DNA from: Nostoc sp. WHI
Lineage (GTDB): Bacteria; Cyanobacteriota; Cyanobacteriia; Cyanobacteriales; Nostocaceae
Direction: 5' to 3'
Length of the DNA stretch: 36,483 nucleotides
Assembly: GCF_015714725.1 (NCBI RefSeq)
Contig: NZ_WBKM01000066.1
Span: 1-36,483, forward strand
Below are positions 26,915 to 36,273 of this stretch, in pieces. Position 1 is the stretch's first letter, and each line of letters starts with the position of its first letter. A program made the translations under genes and the position numbers. Under the pieces are notes generated by a model that saw only the letters and a program-made list of their open reading frames with translations, was not told the DNA's origin and ran no database searches.

Positions 26915-27123
26915 GTGGTTCGACAACGAGAATTTGATACGGATGAGGTGTTAACGATCATTATGGATTTGTTCTGGCAGCATAGTTATGCCAACATTTC
27001 CATGAAGGATATTGTGCAAGCGACAGGAATCCAGCCTGAAGCTTATATGCCGCCTTTGGTGACAAAGAGAAGTTGTTTCAGCAAACTCTAGCGGCACTAC
27101 TGGAAGGAAAAGCACAAAGTTAG
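26915..27123 (+). pseudogene. TetR-family regulator fragment with single-base frameshift
   Basis: From GTG 26915 the frame reads VRQREFDTDEVLTIIMDLFW then SMKDIVQATGIQP, the helix-turn-helix region of a TetR repressor. After Pro the frame slips by one base. The other frame continues correctly with SLYAAFGDKEKLFQQTL and ALLEGKAQS up to TAG at 27121-27123. Restoring one G in CCTGAAGC to give Pro-Gly-Ser repairs it. The ligand-binding domain is absent, so only about 70 of some 200 residues remain. TetR genes often sit beside GST or oxidoreductase genes, so this and the GST remnant may be one acquired pair. Confidence 0.85.
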
Positions 27124-27257
27124 ATCCGAGTTTTAACAATTCAAAATAGATCAATCATCCAAAATTTTCCAAAACCTTACTTTACAAGCTTTTGGAATTT
27201 TGAATTTTAAATTTAGCGATTAGTACTAAGCTGTTCTACATTTAACTTGCATAATTA

Positions 27258-27350
27258 GAGCGGGCAAGACTTCGCCGTGAGCGCTCAGTCCTTCCCTGCG
27301 GGACGCTACGCGTGCTTGCTTCCCCGTTGGGGGTACGACAACGCTCAGGA
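27258..27350. repeat. Cluster of STRR-type short repeats
   Basis: Runs such as AGCGGGCAAGACTTCGCCG, CCCTGCGGGACGCTACGCG and CCCCGTTGGGG are the GC-rich, partly palindromic words scattered in Nostoc genomes. They fill the gap downstream of hetR and upstream of it on the plus strand is only the TetR fragment. Confidence 0.55.
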
Positions 27351-27419
27351 ACCATCGAACGCTGTCCACCCCACAAGAGTTATATAAACTATAGATATGC
27401 AAACTAGATGTGGTTTAGC

Positions 27420-28343
<924 letters not shown>

Positions 28344-28437
28344 TTACACAATTTTAAGTTGAATGAAAATAGGTAGTATACACCTGGCTGAAGCGATGTC
28401 TTCACTTTATTAGTATGCGATAACTATGAAATCGGTA

Positions 28438-28451
28438 GTAGCCCAAACTAC
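28438..28451 (-). promoter_or_regulatory. Candidate NtcA box GTA-N8-TAC upstream of hetR
   Basis: GTAGCCCAAACTAC fits the NtcA consensus exactly and lies about 120 bp before the hetR start. On the minus strand a TACTAA hexamer follows 22 bases downstream (28415-28410), the spacing of NtcA-activated promoters, though it deviates from TAN3T at the last base. A single match to a 6-base consensus can occur by chance in a gap this size. Confidence 0.45.
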
Positions 28452-28474
28452 CATTTTGACATATTTTTTAGTAC

Positions 28475-28495
28475 ACAACCATATTCGGTGGTTGT
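28475..28495. promoter_or_regulatory. Inverted repeat ACAACCA-N7-TGGTTGT upstream of hetR
   Basis: Perfect 7-bp arms (28475-28481, 28489-28495), about 24 bases upstream of the NtcA-type box with respect to hetR. It could be an operator or a short hairpin. It does not resemble the known HetR-binding palindrome. Confidence 0.35.
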
Positions 28496-28499
28496 TACC

Positions 28500-29340
28500 A
28501 TAATTATCTTTGCATCTGACCGGAAAATTACAAACATTACAAAGTTTGGCTTCACGACGATTTACGTCCCAAAAGTCAACTGTGTTGCAAGTAATCTACA
28601 AAGTCTTTAAGTTTTCTGGGATTTTCTCATCTTTCAAGATCAACAACGTCAAGCCGCTTACGCCTAATTATGGTGTTTGTTGTGCCGACTCGGAGTAAAA
28701 ACCAGTTTGCGCGGTTCATCTGGGATATCTATTACTTGAAAAACATGGTTTTTATTCAGCTTTGGCAAATTATTTTTAGTACATAGGTGGCTGAGATGAT
28801 TGGGAGTGATCTAAAAGGAAATCGCTTACCAGGTGTAGCAACATTTAAAGTTTGAACTACACGGCTCGTTATGAACTATCATCCTGTTCCCAACTTCCAG
28901 TCATGTCTCGGCAGTATAGACCGTTGGCTTGAGGGAAGATAGTAGACATCAAGTAGAGCAAATAATTCCAATTTCAAAGCACCTATTTTTCTTGGATATC
29001 ACTATTTATTATATCATTTGTTTTCCTATCTGCGATAAATTTATATATTTTAAAATTTACAAAAAATACCTATTTAAATAATTTATTTTTCCAACAAATC
29101 AAGGTTTGATGATAATTTCATATGTCCTACTTAAATTCAAGTCGAATTTTTTTGGATTATAAGCTGACACACAAAACCTCGATTCAGACCAAGTTAATCG
29201 CATAGTATTAAGCTGCATTAATAATGCTAATAACCGAAAAATTAGTGACTATCTAGGCAAAATAAACCAACCGCTTGCGATATAGTAATTGCAAATTTTG
29301 CGTAGCAGCAGTAGTACAGAGCGGCAGAAATAAAGATGCC
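28500..29340. other. Distal hetR upstream region, no gene recognised
   Basis: AT-rich sequence. In Anabaena, hetR has long leaders with several start sites, so part of this may be transcribed. A GCCGACTCGGAG word (about 28685-28696) matches the terminal repeat of the element at 20612. No RNA gene is recognisable. Confidence 0.45.
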
Positions 29341-29344
29341 ATTC

Positions 29345-29431
29345 AATACAGTTCGATTAAGGTTTTTTGATGAAAATTCTAGATCGGAAAGACACGATTT
29401 ATCGCGTCTCTTGCCTTAAGTGAATCGTATT
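29345..29431. repeat. MITE-like element with internal palindrome
   Basis: Arms AATACAGTTCGATTAAGG (29345-29362) and CCTTAAGTGAATCGTATT (29414-29431) are inverted repeats, 14 of 18 matching. Inside is AGACACGATTTATCGCGTCT (29390-29409), a near palindrome common in Nostoc. GATGCCATT occurs directly on both sides (29336-29344, 29434-29442), perhaps a target duplication. Confidence 0.6.
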
Positions 29432-29724
29432 GAGATGCCATTTGACAAATCTCCATACCATAGAAATGAGGCATTTTTAATTTGGAATTCACTATTTTCA
29501 GCAAGGGTTTTTGGATGATAGCGATCCTAGCTTTTTCACGGGCGATCGCTCCATATATTCATGTAATTAAATCGTCTCCTAAGCTTAAGAAACGGGTTAG
29601 TTTAGACATTCGTGCTACTTCCTTCTCTCCAATTTCCGAAACATGCTGCAATGGTCTGAACTCCTTGGCAATCTTTTATCTGAGCAAGTATGATGCTCAA
29701 TTACTTGAGTTAGTACTACTCATG

Positions 29725-29862
29725 CTGCTTATATATACGTGTTTTCCCTATCTATATCAGGCTAAATCCATAAAAATATATTACAAGTCTAGTTATTCTG
29801 ATTACTGCTTATATATAAGTGTTATCCCCACCTAATACCAACCTAAATCCATAAAATATATT
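29725..29862. repeat. Imperfect direct duplication with 80-bp period
   Basis: The stretch starting CTGCTTATATATACGTGTT (29725) recurs 80 bp later as CTGCTTATATATAAGTGTT (29805). About 58 bp of each copy align, both ending in AAATCCATAAAA and ATATATTA. The second copy is one base shorter. It lies in the gap between hetR and the EamA gene and has no clear function. Confidence 0.7.
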
Positions 29863-29876
29863 ATTATCGGGATTTA

Positions 29877-30053
29877 TATCATGTCCGCTTAATCACTTAC
29901 GATGTGTCATTGCGCTAAACGTTCGCGGAGCGTCTCGTTGGCGCAGCCTCTCGTAGAGAAGGGTGGCAGTTCGCTTGCCGTTTGGAGATTGCTACGCCAC
30001 GATCGCACACGATCGCAATGACAATTAATCAGCCAGACAAAATATCATATCAT
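29877..30053. repeat. MITE-like element, copy A of the GTCATTGCG family
   Basis: Left end ATATCATGTCCGCTTAATCA with GTGTCATTGCG (29877-29914); right end CGCAATGACAATTAATCAGC (from 30013) running to CATATCATG (30053). It contains an inserted short-repeat cluster (GTTCGCGGAGCGTCTCGTTG). Its ends match copy B at 32823-32955. Confidence 0.65.
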
Positions 30054-30113
30054 GCTGAAAGTGATGGGAGGTAAGGTAGCTCCCACCACACCTAAGCTAA
30101 TTGAACTCGCCAT

Positions 30114-32447
30114 TTAATTTGTGGGATTAGAGGGTTTTACCTGATTTCGCATTGTTTCAAGGCTGAAAGCAGCCGCGCCAAAGGTTACTAATAATACTCC
30201 CAGAATTTGCACTATATCTAAATTTTCTTGAATGATTAACCCAGCGAAAATCACGGTTAAGACTGGAATGCTGCCACCAATAATCGCCGATCGCGAGGCA
30301 CCTAATTTACTAATACCAACATTGTTCAGTAAATAGCCGGCAAGAGTCAGTACACCTAAAATAAATGCGCTTAAAATCAGTTCCAGCATTTTAGAGGAGT
30401 CAACTACCAAATTCCAACTGCTTGGTAAAGGTAGCATCAAGCAGATAAAACTCAATAGCAGCATGGTAGCGAAGTTAATTAAAGTAAAAGTTACTGGATG
30501 TAGTTTACTAGCACAAACCCGCGTCAGAATTATGTAGGCAGCAAAAGCCACGCCAGAAAGAATAGCGGCGCTGGTTCCTAGTGAAGTATTACCTATACCT
30601 GTGCTGGGAGAACCCCATAAAACCAATAATTCACCGCAGCAAACAGCAGCGATCGCACCGATGCGGAATAAACTAGGGCGATCCCGGAACAGAAACCACG
30701 ATAATAAACCGCTAACCATTGGATAGATAAAGAACAGCGCGATCGCCATTCCAGTGGTTACTTGAGCGATCGCAATGTAGATTAGCACCTGAGACAAAAA
30801 CAAAAAGCACCCACTCACAACCGACAACAGCAAAATCCGCTTTGTGGTTGTATTAGTAGGTGTAGGATTTCCTCGGACTGAATTAGCCAAGCTTTCCAAG
30901 TCTTGCCACAATCTTGGATGCAGTATGGGTGACAACAGTACCATTAGTGGTACCACCACCATAAACCGGAGCGTCAAAATTAACAGAGTGTTGCCCAAAG
31001 TCGGCGGCAGCAATCGTTCTACCTCTAATACTCCAAAAATCTGGGAACCTTCGTTAAAAATCACCTTAATCGCTATGTTGTAAAGCGACGACACCACTGC
31101 CGACAACACAATCAGCAATAAACCGATTTGGCTCGGCGATAAACCTGAGGAATTACGCGATCGCGATCGTGGAGATTTTTCTCTTTGTTGCGGCTCTAGT
31201 GCAGTGGGAGTTGGAGTTTTAGCCTTACTCTGTGACACGTTCCTGCGGAGGACAGAAATTGGTTCGGTAGCGTTTCTCCTTCGTGAAGATGGTATTGCTC
31301 CCGGCTCTGGCACTGATCCAGTGATCGGCTCTGAGGTAGTTTCTCTTTCTGACAAGTCTTTACCGAGGACAGAAATTGGTTCGGTGGCATTGTCCTGTGG
31401 TGGTGGAGCTACAGCCGCAGGAGCCTCTGATGTCGTTTCCCTTGGCGACAAGTCCTTGCTAGGGACAAAAATTGAGTTCGCGGCGTTTTCTCTAAGAATT
31501 GGAAGCTCTGATGTCGTTTCCCTTTGTGACAAGTCTTTGCTGGGGACGGAAATTGGGTTTGCGGCGTTTTCCCTAACAATCGGAAGCTCTGATGTCGTTT
31601 CCCTTTGTGACAAGTCTTTGCTGGGGACAGAAATTGAGTTCGCGGCGTTTTCTCTAACAATAGTCGGCTCTGATGTAATTTCGCTTTCTGAAAAGTTATT
31701 AGGGATCAGGGAAATTGGCTCAGGAGAATTTTTTACTACTTCGTCAAACTGTGCCGAGGATGTCTCAAAAGAACTGTTTTTCTCTGGCTCCGTAAACTGT
31801 AAAACAGTAGGTGTAGCTGCTGTTGCTGGTTTGCGTGAAGTTTCTTCTATAGTTTTTTCTAGTTCTCCATGCAGGCGATTAACAAACTCCGCCAAAATCG
31901 TTTCCCCTTGCTGCTGCTGGCTATACATCCGTGACAACTGTTGGGAAAGATTACTTTGATAGTTCTTCAGTTCTTGTTGCAGCGAGTTAAAGGTAACAGT
32001 AACGGTGTCATCCAGGCTGTCAAACATGTGTTCGACTTTTTCATTGATTTCACCTACTACATTGCTGCTCACCTCAGCGGACTTCAGCGCCGCTTGTTCG
32101 TAAGATTTGCCCTCTACGGTTTGGTTAGCTAAAGTTGCCAGAGAGGATTGCAGTTGTGAAGATATATGCTTTGCCAGAACTTCTGCCAGTTGTCGAATTA
32201 ACACTTGCTGCTCAGTGATTTGCCGCACTTGTTGTAAATGCTCTTTTTCTTCTAACAAGCTTTGAATGTCATCAGATAATCGGTTTTTTTCTGACTGAAG
32301 CCGCTTTACATCTTCCTGCAAAGCTCTGAGGACATTCTGCTGGAGATTTTCTAAGTCTTCAACTACAGCCCAGAGAGCATTTTCTGCTGCTCTAGATAGC
32401 TCGCCTCTGACTCGCGGGTTTTCTGGTTGCTTCTCGAATCGCCCCAT
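30114..32447 (-). CDS. EamA/DMT-type transporter with long coiled-coil and repeat N-terminal extension
   Basis: 777 residues in three parts. Residues 1-210 are a soluble coiled coil (EDLENLQQNVLRALQEDVKR..., LSQQLSRMYSQQQQ). Residues about 250-405 are disordered, with 27-residue repeats of the type ENAANSISVPSKDLSQRETT. From about 430 there are 10 membrane segments of the drug/metabolite transporter superfamily, two EamA halves (ILLIVLSAVVSSLYN..., and from about GTSAAILSGVAFAAYIIL). EamA proteins move small metabolites, but the substrate cannot be predicted. The long coiled N-terminus is unusual, since EamA transporters are usually about 300 residues; it may tether or oligomerise the transporter. 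Start ATG at 32447-32445. It lies between two copies of one MITE family. Confidence 0.85.
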   Translation of the reverse strand: MGRFEKQPENPRVRGELSRAAENALWAVVEDLENLQQNVLRALQEDVKRLQSEKNRLSDDIQSLLEEKEHLQQVRQITEQQVLIRQLAEVLAKHISSQLQSSLATLANQTVEGKSYEQAALKSAEVSSNVVGEINEKVEHMFDSLDDTVTVTFNSLQQELKNYQSNLSQQLSRMYSQQQQGETILAEFVNRLHGELEKTIEETSRKPATAATPTVLQFTEPEKNSSFETSSAQFDEVVKNSPEPISLIPNNFSESEITSEPTIVRENAANSISVPSKDLSQRETTSELPIVRENAANPISVPSKDLSQRETTSELPILRENAANSIFVPSKDLSPRETTSEAPAAVAPPPQDNATEPISVLGKDLSERETTSEPITGSVPEPGAIPSSRRRNATEPISVLRRNVSQSKAKTPTPTALEPQQREKSPRSRSRNSSGLSPSQIGLLLIVLSAVVSSLYNIAIKVIFNEGSQIFGVLEVERLLPPTLGNTLLILTLRFMVVVPLMVLLSPILHPRLWQDLESLANSVRGNPTPTNTTTKRILLLSVVSGCFLFLSQVLIYIAIAQVTTGMAIALFFIYPMVSGLLSWFLFRDRPSLFRIGAIAAVCCGELLVLWGSPSTGIGNTSLGTSAAILSGVAFAAYIILTRVCASKLHPVTFTLINFATMLLLSFICLMLPLPSSWNLVVDSSKMLELILSAFILGVLTLAGYLLNNVGISKLGASRSAIIGGSIPVLTVIFAGLIIQENLDIVQILGVLLVTFGAAAFSLETMRNQVKPSNPTN
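31230..31690 (-). repeat. Tandem 81-bp coding repeats within the EamA fusion gene
   Basis: GACAAGTC-type anchors recur at 31447, 31528 and 31609 (exactly 81 bp apart), with degenerate units at 31351 (96 bp) and about 31234 (117 bp). All spacings are multiples of three, so the protein frame is kept. Each 81-bp unit encodes 27 residues. The three inner copies are nearly identical in DNA, which indicates recent expansion. Confidence 0.9.
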
Positions 32448-33187
32448 TAGCTTCTAACCTCTAACACCTTGACGATAAAGCTGCTTTCCGTGCACTTTAT
32501 TGGCGCTCATACTAATTTCCTGTATTTTGTCAGATAAATTAAAAATTTTAACAGCACTTCCGCATTTCAACGTAATTCTGTCATACTGGACACAGGTTGG
32601 CAAAGCATCAAATTTGCCCCATGAGTTATTACACCGTGTTCTCTTCAGCATTAACTAGTATTTGGTCAGTTTAATTTACATCAACGTATTTGCCGATGAG
32701 ATTTTTATTGTTAAAAAAATCTCATTCCAAATAAACATTTATTGTTTTGCTGTCAAAGACTTGCAGATACGTGTGCGTAGGCGCAAACCGACTTGTCGCT
32801 AGACACCGCCACAAAATTGTCTGATATCAAGTTCGGCAAATCACTTATGATATGTCATTGCGAATGTAACGAAGTGGAATGAAGCAATCGCAAGGCTTTG
32901 GGATTGCCGCGCTTCGCTCGCAATGACATAAGTATTAAGCCGGACATGATATGACTTGCGAAACTAGCTGTAAATTCGTCTGGAATGTAACTTGTGTGAC
33001 AGTTTACATCTCTAAATAGAGATTAAATTATCTTTCTATGGAAATTCAAAGTTACGCTATCCCCTGCAAAACATTCTAATGAATGAACAGCAATTCTGCA
33101 AAAACACGCTTTTTTAGCGTTGTTGCAGCTAGGTTCTATATTAAGTAGATGCAGTAGAGGAAAAAGTTAGGAAAATATTAATAATTC
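32448..33187. other. Repeat-bearing spacer between the EamA and PiT genes
   Basis: A 740-bp gap. It holds MITE copy B (32823-32955) and a short GC-rich repeat (near 32770-32800, GTGTGCGTAGGCGCAAACCG). The remainder is AT-rich without recognisable genes or RNA. Confidence 0.5.
32823..32955. repeat. MITE-like element, copy B of the GTCATTGCG family
   Basis: Left end GATATCAAGTTCGGCAAATC through TATGTCATTGCGA (32823-32863). Right end TCGCAATGACATAAGTATTA through CCGGACATGATATGAC (32918-32955). The ends are inverted repeats of each other and match copy A at 29877-30053. The interior GCAATCGCAAGG...GGGATTGCCGCGCTTCGCTC is itself a partial inverted repeat. Confidence 0.75.
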
Positions 33188-34504
33188 TTAGAGGAATAAA
33201 ATCCGGGCGATGCTAAAAATGGCAGCGCTGAGGATGGCACTCACGGGGATTGTAATTAGCCAGGCGGCGGCAATGCCTTGTAGTGTTTGGAACTGAATCG
33301 ACTTGAAGTTTTGCACTAGTCCAATACCCACGACACCGCCGACGAGAGCGTGAGAGGTGGAGACTGGTAAACCTAGACGGGAGGCGATGAGGATGGTGGT
33401 AGCAGTAGCAAGTTCGGCACAAAATCCACTACTAGGTTGCAAGGCAATTATGTTTTCGCCAATAGTGGCGATGACTTTTTTACCCCAGACGGCTAAACCA
33501 CCAACAATCCCAGCACCACCAAGGATTAAAATCCAAATGGGGATAGTAATACCATCTGTAGGTACGCTACCAGTGCGATTGATGTAAATGATCGCAGCTA
33601 AAGGAGCGATCGCATTTCCCACATCATTAGAACCATGAGCAAAAGCTACAAAGCAAGCACTCAGCAATTGGAATCGGGCGAATAAGCGCTCAACGGGATT
33701 TTGGATTTTAGATTTTGGATTTTGGATTGATGGTAATTCCTGAGTCTGGGGTAAAAATTTTTCTTCCAATCCTTCTCTTCCAATCTCGCCTAATTGTCGC
33801 CAACTAATGATGGTGAGTCCAACTGCTGCTATTGCACCCGTTAATAGTGGGATGTCGTAAGCAGGGATTGTAAAACCAACTTGCTCAATTACAAAATTGG
33901 TTAGCGGTTCAGTTAGCGATGGTAATACAATCACGCCAAATACACCCAGCAGCAAAGTACTTAACCAGGGAATCCACTCTTGTAACTGGACTACTTGATT
34001 GGGTTGATCCAAAATCCAGTGCTTGATTTGACTGTAGAATAAAGCAGCGATCGCACCACTGATTACAGGCGTTAAAATCCAGCCAATGGTAATCAAGCCA
34101 ATTGATGACCAATCAATTGCATTTACTCCCAAAGCTACCCAACTAAATCCAGCGATCGCGCCAACAACTGCATGAGAAGATGACACTGGTAAACCCCGTG
34201 ATGTCGCAATTTGCAACCACACACCACAGGAAATTAGCACCGTTATCATCCCAACAAGGAATATTTGCGGCGTAGCTGCGAATAAGGCGGGATTAGCAAT
34301 TTTTGTTGCTAGGGTTTCCGTTACCTCATGCCCAAACAATACAGCACCCGTAAACTCTAATACCCCAGCAATTATTAGTGCTTGTTTGAGAGTAACAGCT
34401 TTAGAACCTACTGAGGTTCCCATCGCGTTAGCAACATCGTTTGCTCCGAGATTCCAGGCGACGTAGAAAGCTAGTAGGGCTACGAAAAGTAGGGTATAGG
34501 GCAT
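33188..34504 (-). CDS. pit: PiT family inorganic phosphate permease
   Basis: 438 residues, an inner-membrane low-affinity phosphate transporter driven by H+ or Na+. It shows the duplicated PiT signature: GANDVANAMGTSVG (residues 20-33) and AHGSNDVGNAIAPLAA in the second half, plus GLPVSSSHAVVGAIAG and GLPVSTSHALVGGVVG. About 11 membrane segments. The central cytoplasmic loop includes SIQNPKSKIQNP (about residues 258-270), encoded by a heptamer run inserted in frame. Start ATG at 34504-34502. It is followed (upstream on the plus strand) by repeats. No pho regulatory gene is adjacent. Confidence 0.94.
   Translation of the reverse strand: MPYTLLFVALLAFYVAWNLGANDVANAMGTSVGSKAVTLKQALIIAGVLEFTGAVLFGHEVTETLATKIANPALFAATPQIFLVGMITVLISCGVWLQIATSRGLPVSSSHAVVGAIAGFSWVALGVNAIDWSSIGLITIGWILTPVISGAIAALFYSQIKHWILDQPNQVVQLQEWIPWLSTLLLGVFGVIVLPSLTEPLTNFVIEQVGFTIPAYDIPLLTGAIAAVGLTIISWRQLGEIGREGLEEKFLPQTQELPSIQNPKSKIQNPVERLFARFQLLSACFVAFAHGSNDVGNAIAPLAAIIYINRTGSVPTDGITIPIWILILGGAGIVGGLAVWGKKVIATIGENIIALQPSSGFCAELATATTILIASRLGLPVSTSHALVGGVVGIGLVQNFKSIQFQTLQGIAAAWLITIPVSAILSAAIFSIARILFL
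33697..33731 (-). repeat. Heptamer run GATTTTG/A inside the PiT gene
   Basis: Four GATTTTR heptamers (33697-33724) then GATTGAT on the plus strand. On the coding strand they give SIQNPKSKIQNP in the loop between the PiT halves. AAAATCC heptamers are common intergenic repeats in Nostoc; here the tract is coding and in frame. Confidence 0.8.
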
Positions 34505-34549
34505 ATCTGGAGAGGTGGGGAAGTAGGGAAGATGAAACTTGACTTTTTA

Positions 34550-34683
34550 TTTGAGCTTCGTCACTAAACCTTTGAGTTTCGTCACTGAACCTCTGAGCTT
34601 CGTCACTGAACCTTTGAGCTTTGTCACTGAACCTTTGAGCTTCGTCACTAAACCTTTGAGCTTCGTCACTAAACCTTTGAGCT
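34550..34683. repeat. Tandem 21-bp repeat, six full copies and a partial
   Basis: Units of the type TTTGAGCTTCGTCACTAAACC start at 34550, 34571, 34592, 34613, 34634 and 34655, with a partial one at 34676. Copies differ at a few sites (C/T in TTC, A/G in ACTAAAC). The array lies in the 224-bp gap between the PiT and dehydrogenase genes, directly after the dehydrogenase end and upstream of PiT. A plus-strand frame of LSFVTEP heptapeptides is a by-product. Confidence 0.95.
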
Positions 34684-34728
34684 TTAAACTTATAGTTTTA
34701 ACACTCCCTCATCCCCCTTATCTCCCTT

Positions 34729-35775
34729 TTACGGATAAATCAAGATTTTGTAAGTATCCGGTGTAGGTGCGATCGCAGCTTCGACAGCTGCTGATAAATC
34801 TTTTAATGGATAGCGATCGCTAATCAATGCTTGCACGTCAATTCGCTGATTAAATACAATATCAGCTGACAGACTTTGAAGCCGATAAGATGAGCTGTAA
34901 CTGCCCATTAAGTCAATTTCCCGACGGTAGAGGATATTGGGGTTGATGGGAATTTCTAGTTCATCGGGGAATTCAGCAAAAAATAATATCTTACCGCCTT
35001 TGCGGGTACTATCAAGTGCTTGAAAGAAGGCTTTCTCACTAGGAACAGCCAGCAGGGTAACATCAACACCCAATCCATTAGTCAGAGCATGAATTTTGGC
35101 GGGTAAATTGGCATCACGGGCATCAAAAGCCGCATCTGCACCGACACTCAAGGCTTTTTCAATTCTAGAGGGTAGTAAATCGGTAGCGATCGCTTTTGCT
35201 CCGAAATACTTCACCAACATAATAAACATTAACCCAATAGGCCCAGCACCGGTAACTAACACAGTTTGTCCTGGCGCTATTTGGGCTTTTTTCACCGCCT
35301 TCAAACAGCAGTTAGTTGGTTCTACAAAACTCGCTTCTTCAAAACTGATATTATCCGGGATAGGAATTAACCCGCCATTTTCCACAATATGTCCCGGAAC
35401 TTTGACATAATCAGCAAAGCCGCCACCACTGGCGTTAAAACCTGCGGTAGTGGAAATGTTTTTATAAACATCGCACATGGAAAAATTATCATTTAGGCAG
35501 TAGGCGCAACGCATACAAGGGATGTGGTGCATTACCGCCACCCGTTGTCCAACTTGCCAACCTTTAACATCATTGCCTATTGCTGCGATCGTGCCGGCAG
35601 TTTCATGTCCAAAAATGCGCGGCGGTTCATAAAGTGGATAACGAATTTTTTTAATATCTGACTGACATAACCCCACAACCCGCACCTGTACCAGCACTTC
35701 ATCTGGTTCCAGGGTTGGAACTGGGATATCTTCGTAAGACAGTTGATTGACGCCTCTAAATACCTGTGCTTTCAC
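34729..35775 (-). CDS. Zinc-dependent alcohol/sorbitol-type dehydrogenase (MDR family)
   Basis: 348 residues, a medium-chain NAD(P)-dependent dehydrogenase. Catalytic zinc ligands: Cys37 (GLCQSD), His57-Glu58 (FGHETA) and Glu152 (FVEPTNC). Structural zinc: Cys87, 90, 93 and 101 (CMRCAYC...MC). The Rossmann nucleotide-binding loop is VTGAGPIG (174-181), followed by Asp in IATDLL, which suggests NAD preference. It resembles threonine or sorbitol dehydrogenases, and the substrate alcohol is not determined. The start is GTG at 35775-35773. A weak G-rich stretch precedes it. Single gene, 51 bp from the truncated PIN gene on the same strand. Confidence 0.9.
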   Translation of the reverse strand: MKAQVFRGVNQLSYEDIPVPTLEPDEVLVQVRVVGLCQSDIKKIRYPLYEPPRIFGHETAGTIAAIGNDVKGWQVGQRVAVMHHIPCMRCAYCLNDNFSMCDVYKNISTTAGFNASGGGFADYVKVPGHIVENGGLIPIPDNISFEEASFVEPTNCCLKAVKKAQIAPGQTVLVTGAGPIGLMFIMLVKYFGAKAIATDLLPSRIEKALSVGADAAFDARDANLPAKIHALTNGLGVDVTLLAVPSEKAFFQALDSTRKGGKILFFAEFPDELEIPINPNILYRREIDLMGSYSSSYRLQSLSADIVFNQRIDVQALISDRYPLKDLSAAVEAAIAPTPDTYKILIYP

Positions 35776-35826
35776 GTTGGTTTTTCCCCGCTCAATGATA
35801 CTAGATGTAACATTTAGTGGTTCAGG

Positions 35827-36144
35827 TTAGGTTATGAAAGTGCGGATTTTTTGGGAAAATTCTGGTATCTGCTTACTCAGCTTATCTAGTAATTCAACAA
35901 AAGTCAGAGGATTCCTTTTATAGTTTTGAGATTGTTTCAGTAATATTTGAACCATTATTTTAGGATATTGTTCAAATAAATCACCAAGAAAATCATCTGG
36001 TGACTGTGCTTTTACATTCCAATAGTTTAAATCTTGAGTCTGAAAGTCTTTAATATTTCTGGTAACAATAATCTCCGCTTTAGCAACTACAGCAGCAGCA
36101 AGAACATGACGATCTTTAGTAATCGACCACGGGGCGATCGCAAA
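35827..36144 (-). pseudogene. PIN-domain (VapC-like) protein, 5'-truncated
   Basis: 106 in-frame codons ending at TAA (35829-35827). The visible part is the C-terminal half of a PIN domain: KDRHVLAAAVVAKAEIIVTR then NIKDFQTQDLNYW, followed by a helical tail (SPDDFLGDLFEQYP...). The N-terminal part with the first catalytic Asp is missing. A stop (36147-36145) lies directly upstream, followed by unrelated sequence next to an IS66 remnant. PIN proteins of this kind are RNase toxins or RNA-processing nucleases, but this copy should be inactive. Insertion or deletion linked to the IS66 element probably removed the start. Confidence 0.8.
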
Positions 36145-36273
36145 TTACAAGAAAGTAAAACCCATTGACATCAAAGAGTTAGAGTTCAAAAGAAGCAGAC
36201 AGCAGACTGATTCAATTTGGGAAATCAAACTGTATAAATTCGTGGGTTTTAAGCAGCATTTTTGACAGCAACT

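Noticed and set aside
29482..29835. 117-codon frame in the hetR-EamA gap
   Set aside because: TTG start, no ribosome binding site, composition like the surrounding AT-rich DNA, and it runs through a direct duplication.
31204..31959. 251-codon plus-strand frame antisense to the EamA fusion gene
   Set aside because: It mirrors the in-frame 81-bp repeats of the real gene on the minus strand; the minus-strand product has clear coiled-coil and membrane domains.
34539..34766. Open frame of LSFVTEP/LSFVTKP heptapeptides
   Set aside because: A product of the 21-bp tandem array; the frame runs into the end of the dehydrogenase gene on the other strand.
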